Notes under the pieces: generated by a model
Seen by the model: the letters and a program-made list of their open reading frames with translations, nothing else
Databases searched by the model: none
What the model was told of the DNA's origin: nothing
Shown here: positions 34,491 through 42,480 of the stretch, piece by piece
Position numbering within the stretch: the stretch's first letter is position 1
Layout of the letters: each line of letters starts with the position of its first letter
NCBI RefSeq assembly: GCF_000687715.1
Contig: NZ_JHXD01000001.1
Location: 248,001-312,000 of the forward strand
DNA: 64,000 nucleotides
Source of the DNA: Xylanibacter ruminicola Ga6B6
GTDB lineage: Bacteria; Bacteroidota; Bacteroidia; Bacteroidales; Bacteroidaceae
Direction of reading: 5' to 3'
Position numbers and translations under genes: made by a program

Positions 34491-35699
34491 TTATTCAAAA
34501 GGTGGCATGTAGTCGGGCTTGGTAGTTGTTGCACCACTCAAGCGTACGTCAAAGTCGGCAGGATAAGCCCACCATGTGGTTAGCGGCTGCAGAATCAATC
34601 GCTTATCATCCCATATATAGAGAATCAAGCCCTGATATACCATTTTCTCGCAATCAATTTCTGTGCAGTCTTCTAATTTTATGTATGGACCAGGCTGGGG
34701 AACCTCTCTGTAGATATCATGCCCATCAATGTACACACGTTTGCTGACCGTATTCAGCGAGCAGCCCACAAAGCCTAACGCTCTTTTCGACGAGGTGGTG
34801 CAGCGAATGTTGCTGGGTAGGGCTGATGGCTGGGGGGTAAACAATCCGCCCATCTCCCATCCGGCTTCAACACATGCCTTATTGTATTCGTATTCAGCCT
34901 TGCTGATGGCACGTTGGGTTACTTCATTACAATAGTTCCAAGCTATGCGTTCATTTTTGTATGAAATATCCAGTAACTGGTATTTTGTGAATTTTCCACC
35001 AACATAATGAGCTGTTGATTCCGTTAGAATGGCTTTACTATCCGCAGTCTTCCACCCCTTTTCTGGATAAAGTTCGTCTTGGGGTATGTCCATCGCTTTT
35101 TTGGCTTCCACGTCGTAATATATAGCTGTATGGCGCTTTGGCCTAACTTCCCAGGTTTCGGTATATTCCCATGTGTAGTAGGCTGTCTGTGTTGGATCAT
35201 CAGGCTCGGCTGTGGTCAGCAGAATCTGGATGTCCTCCAAATCGCCTTTCTGATAGTACTCCAGCTTCTCGATGTCGGGTGTGTGGAGTGGCTTTTCGGG
35301 ATTCGACTGATAGATGTCGCCATCGCATTCTATCCTTACATAGTACGATACGTTTGGATCCAGCGCAGGGGTGTTACAGGTGTAATAACCGTTATCCTGT
35401 ATTGGGCATTCGTATTCAGAACCATCGGTACCACAGATGGTAACTCTTGCATGGTAAATAATAGGTTCCCAATAGTAGCTGTCGTATTCATCATAAGAGT
35501 TGGACTCTTTATTAAGTGGAACAGACCTTGTGATATAGAACTCGCTTTTTTCGTTCGAACGGATGGTACCGTTAACCACTAGCAGGTTCGTTTCGCCCTC
35601 AGGCAGATCGGCCTCGTATTCCTCCACGCATCCTGTCAGCATGCAGGCACAAATCACGATGAAATGGGCGATTTTTAAAAGTGATGATATCCTTTTCAT
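34491..35699 (-). CDS. DUF4249 family outer-membrane lipoprotein
   Basis: A 402-aa lipoprotein with signal MKRISSLLKIAHFIVICACMLTGC; lipidated Cys in LTGC. Typical DUF4249 opening: CVEEYEADLPEGETNLLVVNGTIRSNEKSEFYITRSVPLN, followed by beta-rich blocks (VSYYVRIECDGDIYQS). The start at 35699 is one nucleotide after the receptor stop; a longer in-frame ORF running to 35837 overlaps the receptor and lacks a signal peptide at its start. DUF4249 proteins are almost always paired with a TonB-dependent receptor and are thought to be surface accessory lipoproteins analogous to SusD. The substrate is unknown. Confidence 0.88.
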   Translation of the reverse strand: MKRISSLLKIAHFIVICACMLTGCVEEYEADLPEGETNLLVVNGTIRSNEKSEFYITRSVPLNKESNSYDEYDSYYWEPIIYHARVTICGTDGSEYECPIQDNGYYTCNTPALDPNVSYYVRIECDGDIYQSNPEKPLHTPDIEKLEYYQKGDLEDIQILLTTAEPDDPTQTAYYTWEYTETWEVRPKRHTAIYYDVEAKKAMDIPQDELYPEKGWKTADSKAILTESTAHYVGGKFTKYQLLDISYKNERIAWNYCNEVTQRAISKAEYEYNKACVEAGWEMGGLFTPQPSALPSNIRCTTSSKRALGFVGCSLNTVSKRVYIDGHDIYREVPQPGPYIKLEDCTEIDCEKMVYQGLILYIWDDKRLILQPLTTWWAYPADFDVRLSGATTTKPDYMPPFE

Positions 35700-35700
35700 A

Positions 35701-38655
35701 TTAGTTGAATCGTACGTTAAGTGAGATATAGGGGATGGCTGTACCAAATACCGATAGCTTGTAGCCCTTGATGCTTGAGCCTTCGGTAACATAATAGATG
35801 TTATAGGCATTTTTGCGGGCAAGGGCATTATACACACCGATTGAGAACGAGGTGTGGAAGAATGCTGTTAGCCTATGGGTTGGCTCGATGTTGAACGCCA
35901 GGTCCAGACGTGTATAGTCGGGAATGCGATAGTTGTTGCGCTCAGTATAGTAGGGCAGGTGGTAACCTAACTTGTTGTTGTAGAACTGGCCTGCAGGTAC
36001 TGTGGTTGGGCGACCAGTGGCATAGTTAAAGTTGCTCGAGAAACTGTAACGCTCTGTAATCTTATAGTTCAGCACAGCTTTTACCTCATGTGGTCTGTCG
36101 TATTCCGATGGGTACCACTCGCCGTTGTTCAGGGGCGTTGCCACGCGCTTGTCGTCCTGGCGCAACAGTGAGCGCGAGTAAGTATAGCTTACCCAACCAT
36201 TTAGCTTACCATAAGGCTTCTTGGCTTGCAGTTCCACGCCGTAGGCCTTTCCTTTTGTAGGAATCACATCTGTTTCCAGGTGTGGATTCATCAACAGCAC
36301 AGCCGAACTGCGATAGTTCAGATAGTCGCTGATGTGCTTGTAGTAAGTCTCGGCCGAGAACTCGTAGTTCTTGTCGGGTGTCTCGTAATAGACACCTGCA
36401 GCAATCTGCCAGCCGTTCTGGGGCTTGATGTTCAGATCCGACAGCTTCCACATATCGGTAGGCGACATGATAGAGGTGTTAGAAACCTTGTGGATATACT
36501 GGTGCATGGTGTTGAAACCAGCCTTAATCGAGAAATTATCCTGTATGGCATAACGTGCCGAGAAACGGAACTCGGGAGCCTGATAGGTTTTGATGATACC
36601 TGTCTCATGACGTGTCTCTAACAAGGTTTCCTGCGATGGCAGTTCCTGGTCGGCATAGATATTCACGTCGCGCGGACCAATGGCATTGAACATTGAATAG
36701 CGTAAACCTGCCGAAACCGACAATTTCTCGGTCAGCGAATGTTCGTAGTCGATATAGGCGCCGCTCTCCAAGGCTTTCTCTTTCTGTAGCTGGTCTGGAT
36801 TGACATACGATTCCTCGTTTAAAGGTTCATACTTGCCGCCCTGTACATCGTAATGCTGAACAGACAGACCGTAAGACAGACTTTGCTTCTCATTCAGACG
36901 CTGGCGGATATGTAGCTTGGCCCACAGCTGATCGATGCCGAAACTCAGTCGGGCAGCCATCGTGGGTTTGGCCTTTTCGTCGTTATAATAGTCGTAATGA
37001 TCCAATCCTGCTGAGAGCGTGGTAGTTATCTTTTCGTTCAGGATCGATCGCCATTCGGCTGAGAAGTTGCGGTTCTGATAGCCGTAACTGTCGTCTGAAC
37101 TGAACGAGAACTTGTCATTACTCAGATATCCGAATATCTTGAGTCGATGCATGTTGTTAAGTTTCCAGGTAAACACGCCGCCAAAGTCATAGAAGTTGGC
37201 CTTACCGTTTTTGTAGCCGCTTTCCTCTGGCAACTGCTTCAGAATCCAGTCGCTATAGGTGGTACGGGCATTCAGCAAGAGCGACACATGATCTTTTACG
37301 ATAGGTATCTCAAGATTGGCCTTGCTGGTAAGTGCGCCGATACTGGCCGAACCAGTAAACTTACGCATGTTTGCCTCTTTCGAGTTCACTTTCAGCACAC
37401 TACTTATTCTGCCGCCATATTCTGCGGGGATGCTTGATTTAAACAGCTCCACATCCTCGACCGCATCTGAATTGAACGATGTGAACAAGCCGAACAGATG
37501 TGTTGGGTTATATACCGTGCCGCCATTAAACAGTATCAGGTTCTGATCGGTGGCACCACCTCGTACGTTATATCCGCTTGAGGCCTCGCCAACGGTTGTT
37601 ACACCAGGCAGCGTAAGCACTATCTTCATAATGTCTGATTCACCAAAGGCCGATGGGATATTCTTCAGTAGTTGGGGCTTGAACTTCTCGGCGCCCATCG
37701 TGGTACTTTGTACTACCGACTGGCGACCTGCTACAACTACAATCTCGGCCAGTTCCTGATCGTCGGCAAGGCTTGCCCTTGCTTTCTTGGCGCCAGGAAC
37801 AATATAAGTTCGTGTATTTGCCGAACCAGCTGATATCGACAAAGTGTCGCTGTCAAGTACGGGAATACCAGCGATGAGCGAATCAACAGGGATGTTTTCT
37901 ATCGAAACAGGAAGTGCATTGTTTTTCTCTCCTTCTGGTGCCGTTTCTGGTCGCAAATGACTCGTGGCGATTTCCTTCTTTTCGCCGATAACACTTGCTA
38001 CCACTTTTGCAAGGCTTTGCTCACGCCACTGCTTGTTAAAGGTAAGATGTTGCTGTTTGGCAAACTGCTTAATTTGCTTTTTCTGTTCAGGAAACAGTGC
38101 TGCCACATCCTTAGCACGTTTTACATGATATGTTTCACCATCAGGTGTAACGAGTGTATAGTGTTCGTGGTCGCTTAGGTTTTTAAGTATCTTCCTTTCG
38201 CCAAAGGTCTTCTCACCGTTATAGTGCTTCCACATACTATGATAAAGTTGTACGCCATTGTTGCTGCCGTCACAGAGTTGGGCTGCATAGCGTGTGCTGT
38301 CCTCTGGGTCGTGTACAAATCTGTAGCCGTCCATCTCAAACCAGTCGATATGCTGCTGGTCGGGCAGACAGCAGATACCTGCTTTGGGCGATAGCACAGA
38401 TACGTGCTGTTTCATCAGGTCGAAGCGCAACTCAACATCGTTGTAAACTACCCCATAATAGCTTATTCGCCCTTTATACATATTTGTATTACCTTTATAA
38501 TAAGGAATGTCGTACCATCTTGATAGCTGATACTGAGGTTCGACAGGCCCAATATACAGGCGAGCATAGTCGGAAGCCGCAGAGAAGTAGTTCTGAGCTT
38601 CAGTGTGCTGTACAACAAGCGTCATACAGGCCAATAGTAATAATTCTTTTTTCAC
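35701..38655 (-). CDS. TonB-dependent receptor with unusual N-terminal domain
   Basis: A 984-aa protein with a GTG start and a signal peptide ending TEAQ. Residues about 25-225 form a beta-rich domain (YYGVVYNDVELRFDLMKQHVSVLSP...DGYRFVHDPEDSTRYAAQLCDGS) instead of the usual carboxypeptidase-regulatory domain. After a low-complexity linker comes a candidate TonB-box region (ELAEIVVVAGRQSVVQST), then the plug (IPSAFGESDIMKIVLTLPGVTTVGEASSGYNVRGGATDQNLILFNGGTVYNPTHLFG) and a 22-strand-type barrel ending LSVFGTAIPYISLNVRFN. It is first in an operon with DUF4249 and a plug-only protein. Predicted outer-membrane uptake of an unknown ligand. Confidence 0.88.
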   Translation of the reverse strand: MKKELLLLACMTLVVQHTEAQNYFSAASDYARLYIGPVEPQYQLSRWYDIPYYKGNTNMYKGRISYYGVVYNDVELRFDLMKQHVSVLSPKAGICCLPDQQHIDWFEMDGYRFVHDPEDSTRYAAQLCDGSNNGVQLYHSMWKHYNGEKTFGERKILKNLSDHEHYTLVTPDGETYHVKRAKDVAALFPEQKKQIKQFAKQQHLTFNKQWREQSLAKVVASVIGEKKEIATSHLRPETAPEGEKNNALPVSIENIPVDSLIAGIPVLDSDTLSISAGSANTRTYIVPGAKKARASLADDQELAEIVVVAGRQSVVQSTTMGAEKFKPQLLKNIPSAFGESDIMKIVLTLPGVTTVGEASSGYNVRGGATDQNLILFNGGTVYNPTHLFGLFTSFNSDAVEDVELFKSSIPAEYGGRISSVLKVNSKEANMRKFTGSASIGALTSKANLEIPIVKDHVSLLLNARTTYSDWILKQLPEESGYKNGKANFYDFGGVFTWKLNNMHRLKIFGYLSNDKFSFSSDDSYGYQNRNFSAEWRSILNEKITTTLSAGLDHYDYYNDEKAKPTMAARLSFGIDQLWAKLHIRQRLNEKQSLSYGLSVQHYDVQGGKYEPLNEESYVNPDQLQKEKALESGAYIDYEHSLTEKLSVSAGLRYSMFNAIGPRDVNIYADQELPSQETLLETRHETGIIKTYQAPEFRFSARYAIQDNFSIKAGFNTMHQYIHKVSNTSIMSPTDMWKLSDLNIKPQNGWQIAAGVYYETPDKNYEFSAETYYKHISDYLNYRSSAVLLMNPHLETDVIPTKGKAYGVELQAKKPYGKLNGWVSYTYSRSLLRQDDKRVATPLNNGEWYPSEYDRPHEVKAVLNYKITERYSFSSNFNYATGRPTTVPAGQFYNNKLGYHLPYYTERNNYRIPDYTRLDLAFNIEPTHRLTAFFHTSFSIGVYNALARKNAYNIYYVTEGSSIKGYKLSVFGTAIPYISLNVRFN

Positions 38656-38694
38656 GTCTTTATAGATACATAATAATCATTTGGTTGATGCATT

Positions 38695-38711
38695 TTAGAA
38701 CTAAGTTCTAA
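38695..38711. promoter_or_regulatory. Palindrome upstream of the TonB receptor operon
   Basis: TTAGAAC (38695-38701) and GTTCTAA (38705-38711) form a 7-bp dyad with 3-nt centre, 40 nt upstream of the receptor start. It could be an operator. I found no consensus -7 box for this operon. Confidence 0.35.
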
Positions 38712-38764
38712 GTATTAAATGCAAAAACAAGCAAAACGTTGTATTGAGACCTTAAACTTTAACA

Positions 38765-38772
38765 TAATTTTG
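38765..38772 (+). promoter_or_regulatory. Weak candidate -7 box for the lipoprotein at 38890
   Basis: TAATTTTG matches TAnnTTTG but is 117 nt upstream of the ATG and has no clear -33 box. Confidence 0.3.
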
Positions 38773-38889
38773 TAACTAGGCCGGGTGAATAATGAAAGTT
38801 TGTTAAATAAATACCTCGCTATGCAAGATTCTGGCTACTGTTGCATTCTAAGAATAAAATAACATTCAATCATATAACAACCAAACGGT

Positions 38890-39393
38890 ATGAAACGAAC
38901 GATAGAAATGATTACAATGACGCTGATAATCATAGTTGTTGCAGCGTTTGTTGGCTCAACATTAATGGGCTGTGAAAGTGACGATGACAGCATTATTGCC
39001 ACCGGTGACTTTTGTGTAAGGGATGTTGCCAATAGCGGCTGTAAAAGTTCTAGCCACACCAGGAGCGAATACCCAGAGTACTTTGAGTTTAAGGCCTGCG
39101 ATGGCGGTTATCTATCTGTCAATCATGTGAACGCAATGTTCAATTGTGCTCCTGGGGAATTGAAAATAGAGGCTACTATCGATGGTAATGTGATCAAGAT
39201 TCTGGAAACAGAAGAGACGTCTCTGGCAAATTGTGTTTGCCCCTACGATCTTTACTGCGAGGTGGGGCCTCTCAGTAACGGCGATTACAAAGTAGTGATC
39301 TACCATGGTTCGTTCGAGATACCAACTCGTCAATTCTCTATCACCTATAATAAAAGGCTGAATGCAAAATATGAAGTTACTTATGAGAATTAA
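38890..39393 (+). CDS. Small Cys-rich lipoprotein, unknown function
   Basis: A 167-aa protein with N-terminal hydrophobic signal ending STLMGC, so a lipoprotein. The acidic ESDDDS after the Cys is compatible with surface export in Bacteroidetes. The mature part has about seven further Cys (DFCVRD, SGCKSS, KACDG, FNCAPG, LANCVCPYDLYC) and a beta-strand-rich C-terminus (GDYKVVIYHGSFEIPTRQFSITYN). I recognise no family. The Cys content suggests disulfides in an extracytoplasmic domain. It lies immediately left of the 506-bp inverted-repeat element. Confidence 0.75.
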   Translation: MKRTIEMITMTLIIIVVAAFVGSTLMGCESDDDSIIATGDFCVRDVANSGCKSSSHTRSEYPEYFEFKACDGGYLSVNHVNAMFNCAPGELKIEATIDGNVIKILETEETSLANCVCPYDLYCEVGPLSNGDYKVVIYHGSFEIPTRQFSITYNKRLNAKYEVTYEN

Positions 39394-39590
39394 ATAATAA
39401 AAGTTGTACAACAGCCTACATGCCTACATAAAATCGCTCAAAATCCGCATATACAAAGGATTTCTTGTACTTTTAAGCCTACATAAAGCCTACATCATTT
39501 CTACGTGATACCTACATGTTTTAACATTTATACACGGGGTAGAAGATGGTTTTTGTCTGAATAACAACTTTTATCCTTAATACTTGTTGT

Positions 39591-39674
39591 AAAATTCTCT
39601 AGAGAATTTTGTGCTTAGCTAGGCAGTTAGCAATGTTTAGTACGGCACTTAGCCAAAAATTCTCTAGAGAATTT
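39591..39674. repeat. Pair of near-identical palindromes inside the 506-bp element
   Basis: AAAATTCTCTAGAGAATTTT at 39591-39610 is a perfect 20-bp palindrome. Its central 18 bp recur at 39657-39674. The centres are 65 bp apart, and TTAGC-containing sequence between them is partly repeated. Confidence 0.85.
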
Positions 39675-39712
39675 CGCAACTACCCTTACTACAAATTATT
39701 GCAAGTACGTTG

Positions 39713-39793
39713 AAAAGTAACTTTTTGCTCGGCAGGAAGCCACTTCTTGTGCCTCAAGAAGCTACTTCTGACCTATCAAAAAGCTACTTTTTG
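39713..39793. repeat. Array of four small hairpins with exact 22-bp period
   Basis: Stems AAAAG/CTTTT (loop TAA), GAAG/CTTC (loop CCA), AGAAG/CTTCT (loop CTA) and CAAAAAG/CTTTTTG (loop CTA) are centred at 39719, 39741, 39763 and 39785. The period is constant while stem bases co-vary, so pairing or dyad symmetry rather than primary sequence is conserved. Confidence 0.8.
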
Positions 39794-39926
39794 TGGATTT
39801 TATGTAGGAATCATGTAGGCTTTATGTAGGCTTTTGTGGGGCTTTATGTAGGCTTGGACAACACGAAAACGCCCATAAACACAGTTGTTTTGATCAATTT
39901 TATGTAGGCATGTAGGCTAACTGCGA

Positions 39927-40370
39927 TTATTTTATTCGCTTAAATACGAATGTGGCTGGAACATGGTCGCAGAAGTAGAAGCCGTAATAGTGAAGTTTTA
40001 GTCGAGTACTTGTAACCTCATAACCGAATGGCACTTCATCAATCTTTAGAACAGGATAGTTGGAATAAGTAGTTTCTTCAGAAGAAACAAGAGTCAACTT
40101 AACTGGTGTACTCGGTGTTGAGGCGTTCTTCTCGTCTTCGGGAAACAGAATGGTTCCATCTCCTTTAATCTCAATCGTATAATCATTTGGAATATCCTTC
40201 TTCCATGCGTTTTGTCCATCATCACCTAGTGATCCTGGTCCATTCTGTACTTCAAGCAAACGCCATCTGCCATAGAGACCTTCCCCTTCGAATTCATCAC
40301 TCGAACAACCAGTTATGCTGATGGATAGCAGCATAACAGCAAAAATCTGTAAAAAACAATTCTTCTTCAT
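39927..40370 (-). CDS. Small lipoprotein, lipocalin-like (unknown function)
   Basis: A 147-aa protein with a lipoprotein signal ending SITGC and acidic SSDEFEGEG behind it. The mature part begins LYGRWRLLEVQ, which resembles the start of lipocalin-like or META-type Bacteroidetes lipoproteins (a G-x-W motif), followed by beta strands (YTIEIKGDGTILFPE, TSTRLKLHYYGFYFCDHVPATFVFKRIK). No enzymatic motif is visible. Its stop codon lies 9 nt from the right terminal repeat of the 506-bp element. Neither a clear promoter nor a partner gene is seen. Confidence 0.75.
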   Translation of the reverse strand: MKKNCFLQIFAVMLLSISITGCSSDEFEGEGLYGRWRLLEVQNGPGSLGDDGQNAWKKDIPNDYTIEIKGDGTILFPEDEKNASTPSTPVKLTLVSSEETTYSNYPVLKIDEVPFGYEVTSTRLKLHYYGFYFCDHVPATFVFKRIK

Positions 40371-40495
40371 ACTTATAGCTTTTTTATGTTTGTTACTGAC
40401 AAGATAATGAGAGAAAGTAGGAATCCTTGTATGGAGAAGTGTATTTTTTACAATTTGTTAACGTTGGGGGACTTTTAACGTTGGTAGATAATTCG

Positions 40496-40503
40496 TATCT
40501 TTG
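40496..40503 (+). promoter_or_regulatory. -7 box of the GH97-GH2-GH3 operon
   Basis: TATCTTTG, 31 nt before the GH97 ATG, in the familiar context GTATCTTTGCAACC. No well-spaced TTTG -33 box. Confidence 0.6.
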
Positions 40504-40534
40504 CAACCAAAATATCAATATTTTCTAACGAACT

Positions 40535-42472
40535 ATGATCAGAAATGTTTTTTTAGTAGCCGCTTTGTTGGCTACAAGCCTCTGCCAGGCAGAGGAGGTA
40601 AAGGTGAAATCACCAAGTGGAAATCTGGAAGTTACAGTGAACGATGAGGGTGGCAAGGCTACCTATCAGGTATCGCTCGATGGCAAGCAGATGGTTACCA
40701 AGTCGAACTTAGGCTTGAACACCAGCATTGGCGATTTAACCCAGGGCTTGAAGATTGTGGATAGCAAGACCGAAGCTGTGGCAAAGCAGTATGATATCCG
40801 TACCGTTAAGGCTTCGCACATTGATTACAAAGCCAACAAACTTACATTAACACTCGAGAATGAACAGAAGTTGCAGATGACTGTTACCTTTATGGTGGCC
40901 GATAACGATGTGGCTTTTAAGTATGGTATTGCCAAAGCTCCACGCGGCATGCAGCGCACGCTGGTGTTTGGTGAGGCTACCAGCTTTAACTTTCCTGATG
41001 GCACCACCACGTTTATCACACCACAGATTGGTCCTAAGACTGGTTGGGCAAATACCAAACCCAGCTACGAAGAGGGCTATAGCGTTGATGGCCAGCTGAA
41101 CGAGAAGTCGCACTACGGTCGTGGCTATACCTTCCCTTGTCTGTTCCACCTGCAGGATGGCTGGGCATTGGTAAGTGAGACAGGTACCACCGGCGCTTAT
41201 TGCGGTACACATGTTTCTGATTATCAGCCTGGTACAGGCTATACCATCGCTTTCCCAGATAAGGGCGAGAATGGTGGCTTTGGTTCGGAGTTCGTAGCGC
41301 TGTCGTTGCCTGCCGAAACACCTTGGCGTACCATCACCGTAGGCTCAACCCTGAAGCCTATCGTTGAAACTACCGTAAGCTACGATGTGGTTGATCCACT
41401 CTACGAGGCTTCTGAACAGTACAAGGAGGGTCGATATACCTGGAGCTGGCTTATCTGGCAGGATGGTGCTACCGTTTATAAGGATCAGGTACAGTTTATC
41501 GACCTGGCTGCGGCTATGGGCTACGAGTACTGCTTGGTTGATGCCCTTTGGGATTCCCAGATAGGTCGTGACAAGATGGTGGAACTCTCACGTTATGCCC
41601 AGAGCAAGGGTGTGAGCCTGATGCTTTGGTACAACTCAAATGGCTATTGGAACGATGCGCCTCAGGGCCCACGTAACTGTTTGAACACCTCGCTGGCACG
41701 TAACCGCGAGTTCAAGTGGTTGCAGCAGATTGGCGTGAAGGGCATCAAGGTTGATTTCTTTGGTGGCGACAAGCAGGAAACCCTGCAGCTTTACGAGGAT
41801 ATCATGGTTGATGCCAACCGTTACGGCATTCAGGTTATCTTCCATGGATGTACCCTGCCTCGCGGTTGGGAGCGTATGTTCCCCAACTATGTAGCTTCTG
41901 AGGCTGTGCTGGCCAGCGAGAACGTGTTCTTTGGCGAGGGCGCTGCCATTCACGAGCCATTCGACCTCACCTTGCATCCATTCTGCCGCAATGCTGTGGC
42001 ATCGATGGACTGGGGTGGTGTGATTATGAATAAATATCTGAGTCGCGACAACAAGAGTCGTCACTCTCGCAAGACTACTGATATCTTCGAGATTGCTTCA
42101 GGCATCACCAACCAGACATCTATCCAGTGTGTGGCCATGTGTCCTAACAACCTGCAGGAGCTGCCTCAGTTCGAGCTCGACTTCCTGAAGACTCTGCCTG
42201 CTACATGGGATGAGACACGCTATATTGATGGCTATCCTGGTAAGTATGTGGTACTGGCCCGTCGCCATGGTGCCGATTGGTACATCGCAGGTTTGAATGC
42301 CCTGAAGGAGCCACTCAAGCTCACACTCGATCTCTCGATGTTGGCTGGTAAAACACCAACTATCTATGTAGATAACCAGAAGGGCGAGCCTACCATGGGT
42401 ACCCTGAAGGTAGATAAGAAGGGTAAGGCTAAGGTTACTATCCAGCCTAATGGAGGATTAATCATCAAATAA
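40535..42472 (+). CDS. Glycoside hydrolase family 97, probably retaining alpha-galactosidase type
   Basis: A 645-aa secreted protein with signal peptide ending SLCQA. It has the GH97 layout: an N-terminal beta-sandwich (about 20-275: VKSPSGNLEVTVNDEGGKATYQVSLDGK), a catalytic TIM barrel (about 290-560) and a C-terminal beta domain. In the barrel, GIKVDFFGGDKQETLQLYEDI gives Asp407 and FHGCTLPRGWERMFPNYVASEAV gives Glu456. An Asp in KVDFF matches the nucleophile of the retaining GH97 alpha-galactosidases, whereas inverting SusB-type enzymes use glutamates instead, so an alpha-galactosidase-like activity is inferred. First gene of an operon with GH2 and GH3 enzymes. Confidence 0.88.
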   Translation: MIRNVFLVAALLATSLCQAEEVKVKSPSGNLEVTVNDEGGKATYQVSLDGKQMVTKSNLGLNTSIGDLTQGLKIVDSKTEAVAKQYDIRTVKASHIDYKANKLTLTLENEQKLQMTVTFMVADNDVAFKYGIAKAPRGMQRTLVFGEATSFNFPDGTTTFITPQIGPKTGWANTKPSYEEGYSVDGQLNEKSHYGRGYTFPCLFHLQDGWALVSETGTTGAYCGTHVSDYQPGTGYTIAFPDKGENGGFGSEFVALSLPAETPWRTITVGSTLKPIVETTVSYDVVDPLYEASEQYKEGRYTWSWLIWQDGATVYKDQVQFIDLAAAMGYEYCLVDALWDSQIGRDKMVELSRYAQSKGVSLMLWYNSNGYWNDAPQGPRNCLNTSLARNREFKWLQQIGVKGIKVDFFGGDKQETLQLYEDIMVDANRYGIQVIFHGCTLPRGWERMFPNYVASEAVLASENVFFGEGAAIHEPFDLTLHPFCRNAVASMDWGGVIMNKYLSRDNKSRHSRKTTDIFEIASGITNQTSIQCVAMCPNNLQELPQFELDFLKTLPATWDETRYIDGYPGKYVVLARRHGADWYIAGLNALKEPLKLTLDLSMLAGKTPTIYVDNQKGEPTMGTLKVDKKGKAKVTIQPNGGLIIK

Positions 42473-42480
42473 CAAATGAC

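Larger units (their letters stand above)
39413..39918. mobile_element. 506-bp non-coding element with perfect 22-bp terminal inverted repeats (unrecognised)
   Basis: The ends 39413-39434 and 39897-39918 are perfect 22-bp inverted repeats. A second perfect 21-bp inverted repeat pair is nested inside at 39475-39495 and 39813-39833. CCTACAT occurs at 39415, 39423, 39478, 39489 and 39511; its complement ATGTAGG occurs at 39802, 39813, 39824, 39846, 39902 and 39910. Spacings run 8, 55, 11, 22 from the left end and 8, 56, 22, 11, 11 from the right end. AAC flanks both ends, a possible 3-bp target duplication. It contains no ORF of note. It fills the gene-free stretch 39394-39926. It could be a MITE-like non-autonomous element, a structured RNA, or a protein-binding platform; the mobile label is provisional. 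Confidence 0.6.

Noticed and set aside
39413..39918. Plasmid- or phage-type replication origin with iterons
   Set aside because: Repeats are symmetric and inverted rather than a single direct array, and there is no replication initiator gene nearby; the chromosomal genes around it are ordinary.
39394..39926. CRISPR array
   Set aside because: Repeats are short (7, 11 or 22 bp), partly inverted and without unique spacers of constant length; no cas genes nearby.
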